64,000 nt of DNA from Salinisphaeraceae bacterium (GCA_002683405.1 NYTH01000017.1:1-64000); one strand, 5' to 3'; numbered from the stretch's first letter, positions 28,629 to 38,662 are shown. Program-made: numbers and translations. Notes: generated by a model from the letters alone, not told the origin.

Positions 28629-28714
28629 GCCTGAGTACCTGCTGTTGTGTGCGGTGCGCCGAGTTTAGCAGGCGAGTCTGAATGGGCAAACGCGCTGTGC
28701 GCCCTGGCCGATTG

Positions 28715-30781
28715 TCAACCGGCCTGACGGAGCAGCAGCAGGATTTCTTCGGACGGGACGGGGCGACTGATCAGGAAACCCTGGAAGGCGTCACAGCCGT
28801 GCTCGCGAAGGAACTCGAGCTGGCTGTCGTCTTCGACGCCCTCGGCTACCACGCGTAGTCCGAGGTTGTGCGCCAGGTCGATGGTGGCCCGGGTGATCGC
28901 CGCATCGTTGGGGTCTTTGGTGACGTCGCGGATGAAGGACCGGTCGATCTTGAGGTGATCAATGGCAAAACGCTTCAGATAATTCAGCGACGAAAATCCG
29001 GTGCCGAAATCATCAATGCTTACCGAAACGCCCATGCTGCGAAGCGCCTTGAGCGTGTCGGCACTGTTGTTGGCGTTGCGCATCAGCGCCGATTCGGTGA
29101 TTTCCACGGTCAGATAGCGGGCGGGCAGGCCGCTATCGGCGAGTGCGGACTCGATCGAGCTGAACAGATTCGCGCTTTCGAACTGCAGCGGCGATATGTT
29201 GGCAGACAGGCGTGTGCGCACGCCCGCGTCGTGCCACTGGCGGACCTGTTTACAGGCCTGGCGGAGCATCCAGTCGCCGACCTCGCCGATCAGGCCGGTT
29301 TCCTCGAGAATGGGGATGAACTCGGCCGGCCCCACCGAATCACCTTCCGGCGGGAACCAGCGCAGCAGGGCCTCGACGGAGGTATCGCCTTCACCGGAGA
29401 CCGGCAGGATGGGCTGGTAATACACCTGAAACTGGCTCTGAGGCAGGGCCCGCCGCAGACGCTGTTCCAGGTTGAAGCGACGCTCGCTGCGTGAGGTCAG
29501 CTCGGCAGTGTAAAACTCGACCCGGCTGCTGCCGGGCGTTTCCTTGGCGCGCTGTCCGGCCACCTGAGCGTGCCGGACCAGTTCGTCGACGTTGCTGCCG
29601 TCGCGCGGAAAAATGCTCGTGCCAACCCGCGCGCTGATGCGCAGATTCTGCTGCCAGAGGTCGATAGGCGCCAGGATGCTGTCGAGAATCTTGTGGGCCA
29701 CGTTGCTGGCGTCGGTGGCGCGACGCAGCGATGACAGCAGCACCAGGAACTCATCGCCGCCGAAACGCCCTACGATGTCACCCGCGCGCAGCTGACGCCG
29801 AATGCGTTCACCCACCAGCCGCAACAGCTCATCGCCGCAGTTGTGGCCCATGGTCTCGTTGATGCGGCGGAAGTTGTGCAAATTGATGCACAGCATCGCC
29901 GGCGTCAGATGATGGCGTCGGGCGTGCGTCAGGCACAGTCCCGCCTGCTCGTAGAACATGCGGCGATTGAACAGGCCGGTCACCGAGTCGAGATTGACAA
30001 CCCCGCTGTCGCGCTCCGGTTTTTCCACCGTGGCTTCGGAAAGCAGCACCAGAAAGGCGTCCTCATCGGCCCAGCCGGTTGCCTGTAGCCGCATGCGAAC
30101 GCGCCGCAGCTTGCCGGTACGATCGGCGAGCGTAATTTCGGTGCCGACTTCATCCGTCACGGGCCGACCGAGCTTGAAGCCGATCAGGTCCGAGCGCGGC
30201 ATGCCGAACAGGTATTCGGCCTGGCGATTGGCGAAGATGACCTGGCCACCCCGGTCGATGATGACCATGCCGTCCAGGTTCAGATCGACAATATTGTGCA
30301 GCTGCGTGCGGGTGGTCTCGATTTCGCTCAGGTGGTCGGCCAGGCTCTGTCGCAAACGCTGGCGGGCAATGGCCTGCATGATCAAGCGACCCAGCGCCAG
30401 GCTTTCTATCTCGCCCTTGACCAGGTAGTCCTGGGCGCCCGCGTCGACGGCCTTCACGCCCAGCTGGGTGTCGGCGTCCGCCGTCATGATAACCAGCGGC
30501 GTGACCGGCGAGGCGCGGCTGATCTGCATGAAGGTGTCCAGACCGAGCGAGTCGGGCAGATTCAGGTCCGCAATGACCACGTCGGGTTTGTGCATCGCCA
30601 GATGGTCGAGTGCCTGGACGAGCTTTTCGGCCACCGTGACCTCGAACTGGGCGTTCTGGTAAGCGCTCAGGGCGTGCCGGACCAGCAGCGCGTCGGCCCG
30701 CCGATCCTCTACGAGCAGCACCTTGATGCGCACGCGACCGTCGCTGCTTTCGGGATTGCTGGACAGAGCCGGTTCGTTCAT
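28715..30781 (-). CDS. response regulator with PAS, GGDEF and EAL domains
   Basis: A 688-residue cyclic-di-GMP signalling protein. Receiver domain: acidic pocket Glu25/Asp26, phosphoacceptor Asp72 (VIADLNLPDS), Lys122 (YLVKG). PAS at about 163-250. GGDEF signature at 341-345 with an RxxD inhibitory site at 332-335, but the usual metal-binding Asp of the ..D-x-D-x-F.. motif is Asn300 (INLHNFRRIN), so cyclase activity is doubtful. EAL at 470-472 with later motifs SANISPLQF, DDFGTGFSSL, KIDRSFI and AEGVED all present, so phosphodiesterase activity is likely. It starts eight bases after the small gene upstream. Confidence 0.93.
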   Translation of the reverse strand: MNEPALSSNPESSDGRVRIKVLLVEDRRADALLVRHALSAYQNAQFEVTVAEKLVQALDHLAMHKPDVVIADLNLPDSLGLDTFMQISRASPVTPLVIMTADADTQLGVKAVDAGAQDYLVKGEIESLALGRLIMQAIARQRLRQSLADHLSEIETTRTQLHNIVDLNLDGMVIIDRGGQVIFANRQAEYLFGMPRSDLIGFKLGRPVTDEVGTEITLADRTGKLRRVRMRLQATGWADEDAFLVLLSEATVEKPERDSGVVNLDSVTGLFNRRMFYEQAGLCLTHARRHHLTPAMLCINLHNFRRINETMGHNCGDELLRLVGERIRRQLRAGDIVGRFGGDEFLVLLSSLRRATDASNVAHKILDSILAPIDLWQQNLRISARVGTSIFPRDGSNVDELVRHAQVAGQRAKETPGSSRVEFYTAELTSRSERRFNLEQRLRRALPQSQFQVYYQPILPVSGEGDTSVEALLRWFPPEGDSVGPAEFIPILEETGLIGEVGDWMLRQACKQVRQWHDAGVRTRLSANISPLQFESANLFSSIESALADSGLPARYLTVEITESALMRNANNSADTLKALRSMGVSVSIDDFGTGFSSLNYLKRFAIDHLKIDRSFIRDVTKDPNDAAITRATIDLAHNLGLRVVAEGVEDDSQLEFLREHGCDAFQGFLISRPVPSEEILLLLRQAG

Positions 30782-30789
30782 GGCTGTTG

Positions 30790-31122
30790 TCAGGCCCGCG
30801 GCGGGTTGCGCTGGGCCAGTTCGGCGCGATCTTCCACCAGCAGGTTGTGCAGCCGGTTGGAGTCGATAAGGTCGCCGAAGTAGCGTTTTTCCGGGCGCGG
30901 TGACACGCGCAGCAATGCTGGCAGGATGGGCGTATCCCAGGCTTGCCGATCGTCGTTCAATTCCGACAGGGTAGTGACCTCGAAGGAACCGAGTTCGCCG
31001 TAGACGCTCACGCAGACGGTCTGGATGATCTCGCTGATGTGCCGCACCTCGGCGTCATCAAGATCTTCCAGGAACAGTCTGAAGCGCGCGCGATCCAAGT
31101 TGATATACCGATTGTCGTCCAT
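30790..31122 (-). CDS. hypothetical protein, partner gene of the EAL regulator
   Basis: A 110-residue soluble acidic protein I do not recognise. It has no signal peptide, membrane segment or known motif. Conspicuous parts are RARFRLFLEDLDDAEVRHI and a conserved-looking PILPALLRVSPRPEKRYFGDL. It lies eight bases upstream of the REC-PAS-GGDEF-EAL gene on the same strand and so is probably cotranscribed. A role as input or partner of that regulator is only inferred. Confidence 0.65.
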   Translation of the reverse strand: MDDNRYINLDRARFRLFLEDLDDAEVRHISEIIQTVCVSVYGELGSFEVTTLSELNDDRQAWDTPILPALLRVSPRPEKRYFGDLIDSNRLHNLLVEDRAELAQRNPPRA

Positions 31123-31503
31123 GCGCTAGCCGGCTGTCTGGCCGTCAAACCTCATGTTTGTAAAAGCGGACCGGGCCGGGACTCCTGGTCGCGATGTTGG
31201 GGGCGGGACTGACCGGAAACGGGGCTGTCGACGTATCCGGAAGGCTCGCCAGAATATTGTGTTATCGGCTCGTTGTGGGTGCCCTTTAGCGGTCGAGTCT
31301 ACCTAAACGAAATCAATTAAACAGCCGGATAGCCCGATTGGGCTGCATGGTGCGTTTTCACGTCAGGCATCGTTCGCATTCACCCATTGCTGCGGTCTGC
31401 CAACCTGTATCCCGGAGCGGGTCCGACTGATGGACAGCCCTGCGTGCGCGCTTCAGAATCGTCAGCCGGGGTCGGTCAGGGCATCAGAACGGGAGCGAAC
31501 ATC
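31123..31503. other. divergent intergenic region before leucine dehydrogenase
   Basis: About 380 bases separate the divergent genes. I see no gene. It contains a small hairpin AGCCC-GATT-GGGCT (31331-31344) and an A+T-richer patch at about 31300-31325 (AACGAAATCAATTAAACAG) that could hold promoters, but no convincing -35/-10 pair. Confidence 0.4.
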
Positions 31504-32544
31504 ATGGTACTGCGGGCGCTGGAAGCCGAGGGTCACGAGCAGCTGGTCTTTTCCCGGGACGAACAGACGGGGTTGCGATGTATCGTGGCCATTCACAGTA
31601 CTCGTCTGGGGCCCGGGCTCGGCGGTGTGCGTATCCGCCGTTACGACAGCGAGGATGCGGCGGTGGAAGACGTCATGCGGCTGTCGCAGGCCATGAGCTA
31701 CAAGAACGCCTGCGCCGGTCTGGATTTTGGCGGGGCCAAAGGTGTCATCCTTGGGCCGCTTCCCGACGACCGGCTGGCCGTGATGCGCGCGATGGGGCGC
31801 ATCGTCGAGGGCCTGGGCGGCCGCTATGTGGCCACTGAGGACATGGGCATGACGGAATCCGACGTCGCCACCATGCGCCAGGAAACCCAGTTTGCCGTGG
31901 GCATGTCCCGGCGGGATGGCGGTTCCGGCGATCCCTCTCCCCATACCGCGGAAGGTGTCTTTGTGGGTATGCGCGCCGCGCTGCGCGCTGCCGGGCTGGG
32001 CAGTGATTTCGCCGACGTGCGGGTGGCAGTGCAGGGTTGCGGCAAGGTAGGGCTGGGGCTCATCGCCCGCCTGGTTCAGGCCGGCGCGCAGGTCATGGCC
32101 GCTGATACCGATGAGGTCGGCGTGAACGCAGCGCGAACGGCGGGTGCCCGGATCGTCTCGCCGGATGAAATACTGGCCGTTCAGGCCGAGGTGCTTGCGC
32201 CCTGCGCCGTGGGCGCGGTGCTCAATGAGCGCAGTATTCCCGGCTTGCGTTGTCAGGTGATCGCGGGCGGCGCCAACAATCAGCTCGCCACGCCGGAGGA
32301 TGCCAGCCGGCTGAAGGACCGCGGCATCGTGTATGCCCCCGATTTCGTGATCAACGCTGGCGGAGTCATCAACGTGGGCGATGAGCTGGCAGCGGGCGGC
32401 TACGACGAGCGCCGCGTGGCCACGCGCGTGGCCGCCATCGAACAGACGCTGGACGATATCTTTCGCGAAGCCGAACACAGCGGCAGCACCACCGCGCAGC
32501 TGGCCGTCAAGCGTGCCCAGCGCCGGATTCGCGCCGGCCGCTAG
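31504..32544 (+). CDS. leucine dehydrogenase (Glu/Leu/Phe/Val dehydrogenase family)
   Basis: A 346-residue NAD-dependent amino-acid dehydrogenase, interconverting branched-chain amino acids and 2-oxo acids. Substrate and catalytic lysines are Lys67 (MSYKNACAGLDFGG) and Lys79 (GGAKG). The nucleotide-binding domain has VAVQGCGKVGLGL. Length and motifs fit leucine rather than glutamate dehydrogenase (about 450). I start at the ATG at 31504 (GGGAG about ten bases upstream); the open frame from 31387 has no family support. Substrate choice among Leu, Val and Phe cannot be fixed by eye. Confidence 0.88.
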   Translation: MVLRALEAEGHEQLVFSRDEQTGLRCIVAIHSTRLGPGLGGVRIRRYDSEDAAVEDVMRLSQAMSYKNACAGLDFGGAKGVILGPLPDDRLAVMRAMGRIVEGLGGRYVATEDMGMTESDVATMRQETQFAVGMSRRDGGSGDPSPHTAEGVFVGMRAALRAAGLGSDFADVRVAVQGCGKVGLGLIARLVQAGAQVMAADTDEVGVNAARTAGARIVSPDEILAVQAEVLAPCAVGAVLNERSIPGLRCQVIAGGANNQLATPEDASRLKDRGIVYAPDFVINAGGVINVGDELAAGGYDERRVATRVAAIEQTLDDIFREAEHSGSTTAQLAVKRAQRRIRAGR

Positions 32545-32672
32545 CCGGGCGGTTCGGTCTGTCCCGTACGCCGCGCGGCATCCTGCCGGCTTGAAACGCC
32601 GCGCCGGATACGAAATTGTAGGTGGCCTCGTCCACACCCTGGGCACCATCGATGCGGGGCAAGGAGGCCAGC

Positions 32673-33602
32673 ATGGATCATAGTTGTTCCGACAAGCGCC
32701 GGCGCAGGCTGCTCAAGAGCGCGGCGGCCGCGGCCGTGATGGGCCTGCCGGGCTGTTCGCTGGTCGACAAGGGCGATATCCGCCGGCGTGAAATTCCCTC
32801 GACAAGCGAACTGCTGCCCGTGGTCGGCCTGGGCACCTCGGATGTGTTCGAAACCGCCCCCGAAGCCGGCCTGACCGGCCTGCGGGAAGTGGTGAAGATT
32901 TTTGGCAACCTGGGCGGCGAATTGATTGACACCGCACCCAGCTACGGCAACGCCGAGGAGAATCTCGGACATCTCATCGGGCGCCTCGGGCTGCGCGACC
33001 GGCTGCTGATCGCCAGCAAGGTGGATCGAAACGGCGAGCGCGCCGGCCGCCAGCGCATGGCGCTATCGGAAGACCGTCTGGGCGGGTCGCTCGATCTAAT
33101 GCAGGTCCATAACCTGATTGACCTGCAGACCCAGCTTGCAACGCTGCGCGATTGGAAGGCCGAAGGGCGCATCCGCTACATTGGCGTCACGCACTACCGC
33201 GTCGAGGCTCATGAAGCGCTCGCGCGCGTGATGCAGGAAGAACCGCTGGATTTCGTGCAGTTCAACTATTCCATCATCACGCCCGCGGCGGAGCAGCGGC
33301 TGCTGCCCATGGCCGCCGACAAGGGTATTGCCGTCATCATCAACCGGGCCTTCGAGGACGGTCGTCTGTTCGCCAGGACCCGTGGCCGGCAGCTGCCGGA
33401 ATGGGCGGGCGAATTTGATGCGGAAAGCTGGGCGCAGTTTTTTCTTAAATATGTACTGGGGCATCCCGCCGTTACCTGCGTGATCCCCGGGACAGGCGAC
33501 CCCCATCATATGGTGGACAATATGAGTGCGGGTGTCGGCAAGCTGCCCGTCACCCCCGATCTGCGCCAGCGCATGCGAAAGCTGGTGGCCGATATGTCGT
33601 GA
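32673..33602 (+). CDS. predicted Tat-exported lipoprotein aldo/keto reductase
   Basis: The mature part is an aldo/keto reductase with the full tetrad: Asp and Tyr in LIDTAPSYGN, Lys in LIASKVDRNG, His in DLMQVHNLID. The N-terminus has RRRRLLKSAAAAAVMGLPGC, a twin-arginine-like signal followed by a lipobox with Cys28. Export through Tat fits a cofactor loaded in the cytoplasm. The ATG at 32673 has a perfect AAGGAGG upstream. Substrate unknown. It could be cotranscribed with the GTPase gene 88 bases downstream. Confidence 0.85.
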   Translation: MDHSCSDKRRRRLLKSAAAAAVMGLPGCSLVDKGDIRRREIPSTSELLPVVGLGTSDVFETAPEAGLTGLREVVKIFGNLGGELIDTAPSYGNAEENLGHLIGRLGLRDRLLIASKVDRNGERAGRQRMALSEDRLGGSLDLMQVHNLIDLQTQLATLRDWKAEGRIRYIGVTHYRVEAHEALARVMQEEPLDFVQFNYSIITPAAEQRLLPMAADKGIAVIINRAFEDGRLFARTRGRQLPEWAGEFDAESWAQFFLKYVLGHPAVTCVIPGTGDPHHMVDNMSAGVGKLPVTPDLRQRMRKLVADMS

Positions 33603-33690
33603 TCCGGTGCGATCATGACGCGCGCTCGGCCGGCAAGACCGGGCCGAAAACCGAATTGAACAGGAGCCGGGATCTGCCCGGGAAAACAGC

Positions 33691-35103
33691 ATGGCCGATA
33701 GTCATACCGCCAATCCGATGTCGCTGGAAGAGCATCTCAAGCGCGAGAACGAGCTGCTGCTTGAGCCTCTCGCCGGGTTTCGGAAGCTCGACAGAATTGC
33801 GCATCGGCTGCAGCTGCTCGACAAGTCCGATTCGCTGACGCGGCGGGTGCCGTGGTGGCCGGTCATTTCGATTCTGGGCACCTTCTCGGCCGGCAAGTCC
33901 ACCTTTCTCAACCGCTATCTGCAAAGCGATCTGCAGATGACCGGCAACCAGGCCGTCGACGACCGATTTACCGTCATCTGCTACAGCGACGACGGCAAAC
34001 CCCGCACGCTCCCGGGGTCCGCGCTGGATGCCGATCCCCGCTTTCCCTTCTATCGCATCAGCGGTGATATTGACGAGGTCGCTGCGGGCGAGGGCGGGCG
34101 AATCAATACCTTTCTGCAGATCAAGACCTGCAACTCGGAGCTGGTGCGCGGCAAGATTCTGCTCGACTCGCCCGGATTCGACGCGGACAGCCAGCGCACG
34201 GCCACGCTGAGGATTACCGACCGGATCATCGATCTGTCCGATCTGGTGCTGGTGTTTTTCGACGCCCGTCACCCGGAACCGGGCGCCATGCGGGACACGC
34301 TGCAGCACCTGGTCGCCGACACCATCAATCGCGATGACGCATCCAAGTTCCTCTTCGTGCTCAACCAGATCGACGTGACCGCCAAGGAGGATAATCCCGA
34401 GGACATCGTCGCCGCCTGGCAGCGTGCGTTGGCTTCCTGCGGGCTGACCGCCGGCCGTTTCCTGCGCATTTACGACGAGCAGTCGGCCGCGCCGATGCCC
34501 GATGCGGCGCTGGCGCGTCGCTTCAAGGCCAAGAAAGACGAGGACATGACCGAGATCATGCGGCGCTTCCGCGATGTGGGTATCGAGCGTGCCTATCGGA
34601 TCGTGGACATGCTGTCCTCGTCGGCCCGGATACTCGCGGGCGAACAGGGTGTCGGGCAGGTGCAGGGCTGGCTGCAGCGGTGGCGCTCACGCGTGTTGCT
34701 GTTCGACGCGCTGCTGCTGATGGCGGCCCTGGGGCTGGTGGCCGCGGGTCTGCTGCTGGCACAGGACAAGACCCTGGCGCTGCTGTCGACGCTCGTGTCG
34801 GGCAGCGTCACCGGCTGGGTGGTGCTGGGTGGTTTTTTGATCATCGCCGCCACGGCCCATTTCTCGGTGCGCAACATGGCCGCCGGGCAAATCCTGGCCA
34901 AGATCCCGGTGGCCGCGAATCAGCCGTTGCGGATGGACGTGCGGCGTGCGTTTCGTGCCAACACCCGCTGGTTTCGCAGCATTTTTTCCACCCGTCCCAA
35001 GGGTTGGCACATGTTCTCGCGCAAGGAAATCGACCGGATTGTCGAGAGTCGCGAGCCCATGGTGCAGAAGCTCAACGACCGGTTCACGCGCCCCTCGGGC
35101 TAG
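33691..35103 (+). CDS. dynamin-like membrane GTPase
   Basis: A 470-residue protein with a dynamin/EHD-type G domain: P-loop GTFSAGKST at 63-71, G3 DSPGFD at 159-164 and G4 NQID at 225-228. A helical region follows, then two membrane segments (about 335-357 and 362-389) and a basic C-terminal tail ending near the last residues. Bacterial dynamin-like proteins remodel membranes or protect them against damage. This one is single, not a tandem pair, and has no obvious partner gene. Start supported by GGGAA upstream; a Met at residue 10 is an alternative. Confidence 0.85.
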   Translation: MADSHTANPMSLEEHLKRENELLLEPLAGFRKLDRIAHRLQLLDKSDSLTRRVPWWPVISILGTFSAGKSTFLNRYLQSDLQMTGNQAVDDRFTVICYSDDGKPRTLPGSALDADPRFPFYRISGDIDEVAAGEGGRINTFLQIKTCNSELVRGKILLDSPGFDADSQRTATLRITDRIIDLSDLVLVFFDARHPEPGAMRDTLQHLVADTINRDDASKFLFVLNQIDVTAKEDNPEDIVAAWQRALASCGLTAGRFLRIYDEQSAAPMPDAALARRFKAKKDEDMTEIMRRFRDVGIERAYRIVDMLSSSARILAGEQGVGQVQGWLQRWRSRVLLFDALLLMAALGLVAAGLLLAQDKTLALLSTLVSGSVTGWVVLGGFLIIAATAHFSVRNMAAGQILAKIPVAANQPLRMDVRRAFRANTRWFRSIFSTRPKGWHMFSRKEIDRIVESREPMVQKLNDRFTRPSG

Positions 35104-35274
35104 CCCGCATATTTCACGAGGGCGATTGACGCGGGCGCGTAAAAAATTGATACGAAGCAAAGAATTCCAGAATTTGGGGCATTTTGATTGGTAAAGCTTG
35201 GATTCCGCGCCAATCTATCGCGGTGCCTTGCGCCGTGTAGATGACGGGGGCGCGGCGTATCGCTTGTCTTTCAC

Positions 35275-35302
35275 GCCAACTCTAGCTACGGCTAGGGTTG
35301 GC
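35275..35302. terminator. hairpin between convergent genes
   Basis: GCCAACTCTAGC and GCTAGGGTTGGC form a 12-bp stem with one G-T pair and a TACG loop. It lies between the ends of the GTPase gene (+) and the acetyltransferase gene (-), so it could terminate either. No T-run on either side. The remaining bases of this 266-base gap hold no visible gene, but it is more A+T-rich than the genes around it. Confidence 0.4.
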
Positions 35303-35369
35303 GCTCCAAGACCGCGCGCTACTTGCTGCGCCATGAGGATTATTCCAGGGGCAATTCACTCGCGATCCC

Positions 35370-35963
35370 TCATGAAATATTTGGGCCAACCGGGGGCGGT
35401 TCCTGGCATTCCAGGCGCTCGTCGACAAGGCGGTAGTGTTCGCCGCCATGCGGACAGCGGGCGACGGCGTCCCGGAAGGCCAGCACTTCACCGGCCCGGC
35501 TGACCCAGCCTGTGCGGCGAGCGGGCTGCCCGGTCATCAGCGCATGGGCGGTCACGTCCCGGGTCACCACGGCGCCGGCGCCCACCAGGCAGTAGGCGCC
35601 CAGATGCAGGCCGCAGAGAATGGTGGCATTGGCGCCCAGGGTGGCGCCGCGCGCCACGCGGGTGGTCCGGAAGGCCTGCTTGCGATTGATGAAGGCGCGG
35701 GGATTGTTCACGTTGGTGAAGACCACCGACGGGCCGCAGAAGACTTCGTCTTCCAGCTCGACGCCTTCGAATAGGGAGACGTTGTTCTGGATCTTCACGC
35801 CCCGGCCGATCCGTACATCCGGCCCCACGTAGACGTTCTGGCCCAGCACGCAGTCGGGGCCGATATCCGCTCCGCGGCAGACGTGGGAGAAATGCCAGAC
35901 GCGCGTGCCCGGGCCCATGCGGGCCCCGTCGTCAATGCAGGCGGTCGGGTGAATATGCAGCAT
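35370..35963 (-). CDS. WbpD/WlbB-like sugar N-acetyltransferase
   Basis: A 197-residue left-handed beta-helix acyltransferase with hexapeptide repeats (VLGQNVYVGPDVRIGRGVKI). The phrases VWHFSHVCRGADIG, NNVSLFEGVELEDEVFCGPS and FTNVNNPRAFINRK closely match WbpD/WlbB, which acetylates UDP-2-acetamido-3-amino-glucuronate for O-antigen or glycan sugars. None of the other genes of that pathway is in the window. It lies 47 bases downstream of clpB on the same strand, probably by read-through rather than function. Confidence 0.8.
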   Translation of the reverse strand: MLHIHPTACIDDGARMGPGTRVWHFSHVCRGADIGPDCVLGQNVYVGPDVRIGRGVKIQNNVSLFEGVELEDEVFCGPSVVFTNVNNPRAFINRKQAFRTTRVARGATLGANATILCGLHLGAYCLVGAGAVVTRDVTAHALMTGQPARRTGWVSRAGEVLAFRDAVARCPHGGEHYRLVDERLECQEPPPVGPNIS

Positions 35964-36010
35964 CGGGCCGGTGGCGGCATGCCCGATGGCATGCCGCCCT
36001 GTGCAGTTGC

Positions 36011-38599
36011 TCAGGCTGCCTTGTCGAACGCGATCCCGGCGGAATCGTCCAGATCTGCCCGCACCGTCTCGCCGGCCAGAAATTCGCCGGCGAGTATGCG
36101 CTTGGCCAGCGGATTCTCGATCAGCGTCTGGATGGCCCGCTTGAGCGGCCGCGCGCCGTACACCGGGTCGAATCCGGCCTCGGCCAGCTTGTCCAGAGCG
36201 GCGTCGGTGACCTCCAGCTTCAGGTCCCGTTCGGCCAGACGCTGTTCCAGCGCGCGCATCTGCATGCGCGCAATCGACCTGATTTCGGTCTTGCCCAGCG
36301 GGTGGAAGACAACCGTTTCGTCAATGCGGTTGATGAATTCGGGGCGGAACTGCGAAGCGACCACCTCCATGACCGATTCCTTCATGGTCTCGTAGTTTTC
36401 CTCGCCGGCGAGCTCCTGAATCAACTGGCTGCCCAGATTGGAGGTCATAACTATGACGGTGTTGCGAAAATCCACGGTGCGGCCGTGGCCGTCCGTCAGC
36501 CGGCCGTCATCGAGCACCTGCAGCAGGATATTGAAGACATCGCCGTGGGCCTTTTCCACTTCGTCCAGAAGGATGACGGAGTAGGGCTTGCGCCGGACCG
36601 CTTCGGTCAGGTAGCCGCCTTCCTCGTAACCGACATAGCCGGGCGGTGCGCCAATCAGTCGGGCGACCGAGTGTTTTTCCATGAATTCGGACATGTCGAT
36701 GCGCACCATGGCCTCTTCGGTGTCGAACAGAAAGGTCGCCAGTGATTTGCACAGCTCGGTCTTGCCCACGCCCGTGGGGCCCAGGAACAGGAAGGAGCCG
36801 ATGGGGCGGTGAGGATCGGACAGACCGGAGCGCGCGCGCCGGATGGCGTCGGCCACCGCGGTAACGGCCTCGTGCTGGCCGATCACGCGCTCGTGCAGGG
36901 CATCTTCCATACGCAGCAGCTTGTCGCGCTCGGCTTCGAGCATGCGGGAGACGGGAATGCCGGTCCATTTGGAAACGATCTCGGCAATTTCCTCGTCCGA
37001 CACGCTGTCTCGCAACAGCCTGTTTTCTTCGCCGCCGCTTTCCGCGGCCTGTGCCTCGTCAAGCTTCTTTTCGAGTTCGGGGATACGGCCGTACTGGATT
37101 TCGGCGGCGCGGTTCAGGTCGCCGGCGCGGCGCGCGGCCTCCATTTCGGTGCGGGCGCGCTCGAGCTCCTCCCGCGTGTTGGCCGCACCGGACACCGAGG
37201 CCTTCTCGGCTTTCCAGATTTCTTCCAGATCGGAATACTCGCGCTCGAGTTCGCTGATGTCGGCGTCGAGCTTGTCCAGCCGCTGCCGGGCGGCGGCGTC
37301 AGACTCCTTTTTCAGCGCCTCACGCTCGATCTTGAGCTGAATCAGCCGGCGATCCAGCCGGTCGAGCTCCTCGGGCTTGGAGTCGATCTCGATGCGGATG
37401 CGGCTGGCGGCCTCGTCGACCAGGTCAATGGCCTTGTCGGGCAGTTTGCGGTCGGTAATGTAGCGGTGCGACAGACGGGCGGCCGCGATGATTGCCCCGT
37501 CGGTGATCTTGACCTTGTGGTGTACCTCGTAGCGTTCCTTCAGGCCACGCAGAATGGCCACCGTGTCCTCGACGCCGGGTTCATCCACCGTCACTTTCTG
37601 AAAACGCCGCTCTAGCGCAGCGTCCTTCTCGATATTCTGGCGGTATTCGTTGAGGGTGGTCGCGCCGACACAGTGCAGCTCGCCACGCGCCAGCGCCGGC
37701 TTGAGCATGTTGCCCGCGTCCATGGCGCCCTCGGCCTTGCCAGCGCCGACCAGGGTGTGAATCTCGTCGATGAACAGAATGATCCGGCCTTCCTGCTTGC
37801 CCAGTTCCTTGAGGACGCTTTTCAGGCGCTCCTCGAACTCGCCCCGGAACTTGGCGCCAGCGATCAGCGCGCCCAGGTCAAGCGACAGTACGCGCTTGTC
37901 CTTGAGGCCTTCCGGGACTTCGCCATTGATGATGCGCTGTGCCAGCCCCTCGACAATGGCCGTCTTGCCCACGCCGGGTTCGCCCACCAGCGCCGGGTTG
38001 TTCTTGGTGCGACGGGAGAGCACCTGGATCACGCGGCGGATTTCCTCGTCGCGGCCGATGACCGGGTCGAGCTTGCCCTGTTCGGCGCGCTCGGTCAGAT
38101 CGATGGTGTAGTTCTCCAGCGCACCGCGCTGCTCTTCCGCATTGGGGTCATTCACTGCCTCGCCGCCGCGAATGGCTTCGATGGCCTGCTGAATGCCGGC
38201 GCGAGTGGCGCCCGCATCGCGGAGCAGCTCGCCCAGCGGTCCCTTGTCCTCGACCGCAGCCAGCACGAACAGCTCGCTGGATATGAATGCATCCTTGCGC
38301 TGCTGGGCAGCCTTGTCGGTCAGGTTGAGCAGCCGGCCCAGATCCTGGCCCAGCCCCACCTCGCCGGTGGCGGTACCCACGGTGGGCAGGCCGTCAATGC
38401 TTTTTTGCAGGCCACTGCGCAGTCGCGCCAGGTCAATCCCGGCCGAGTCGAGCAAATGATGTACGCTTCCGCCCTGCTGGTTGAGCAGGGCCAGCATGAG
38501 ATGCGCGGGTTCTATCTGGCTGTGGTCGCGGCCAACGGCCAGGCTCTGGGCTTCTCCGAGGGCCTGCTGGAACTTGCTAGTGAGTTTGTCGAGTCGCAT
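36011..38599 (-). CDS. clpB: ATP-dependent disaggregase ClpB
   Basis: ClpB is a hexameric Hsp100 that extracts proteins from aggregates with DnaK. Order: N-terminal Clp_N repeats (1-145), first AAA+ with Walker [14 protein letters not shown], a coiled-coil middle domain (about 405-525), second AAA+ with [13 protein letters not shown]. Length 862 is standard (857 in E. coli). The ClpP-binding IGL loop is absent, as expected for ClpB. A sigma-32-like promoter lies about 70 bases upstream and GGAGATGACCC precedes the ATG. Confidence 0.97.
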   Translation of the reverse strand: MRLDKLTSKFQQALGEAQSLAVGRDHSQIEPAHLMLALLNQQGGSVHHLLDSAGIDLARLRSGLQKSIDGLPTVGTATGEVGLGQDLGRLLNLTDKAAQQRKDAFISSELFVLAAVEDKGPLGELLRDAGATRAGIQQAIEAIRGGEAVNDPNAEEQRGALENYTIDLTERAEQGKLDPVIGRDEEIRRVIQVLSRRTKNNPALVGEPGVGKTAIVEGLAQRIINGEVPEGLKDKRVLSLDLGALIAGAKFRGEFEERLKSVLKELGKQEGRIILFIDEIHTLVGAGKAEGAMDAGNMLKPALARGELHCVGATTLNEYRQNIEKDAALERRFQKVTVDEPGVEDTVAILRGLKERYEVHHKVKITDGAIIAAARLSHRYITDRKLPDKAIDLVDEAASRIRIEIDSKPEELDRLDRRLIQLKIEREALKKESDAAARQRLDKLDADISELEREYSDLEEIWKAEKASVSGAANTREELERARTEMEAARRAGDLNRAAEIQYGRIPELEKKLDEAQAAESGGEENRLLRDSVSDEEIAEIVSKWTGIPVSRMLEAERDKLLRMEDALHERVIGQHEAVTAVADAIRRARSGLSDPHRPIGSFLFLGPTGVGKTELCKSLATFLFDTEEAMVRIDMSEFMEKHSVARLIGAPPGYVGYEEGGYLTEAVRRKPYSVILLDEVEKAHGDVFNILLQVLDDGRLTDGHGRTVDFRNTVIVMTSNLGSQLIQELAGEENYETMKESVMEVVASQFRPEFINRIDETVVFHPLGKTEIRSIARMQMRALEQRLAERDLKLEVTDAALDKLAEAGFDPVYGARPLKRAIQTLIENPLAKRILAGEFLAGETVRADLDDSAGIAFDKAA

Positions 38600-38662
38600 G
38601 GGTCATCTCCTGAGTCTCGGGTCAGCAGCGTAGTGAACCGCTGCCCGCCTTCCATGCTCTGG

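Noticed and set aside
25521-35103. Phage-defence island
   Set aside because: The dynamin-like GTPase and other accessory genes prompted a search, but there is no nuclease, reverse transcriptase, Abi-like, TIR, Argonaute or restriction gene to support a defence system.
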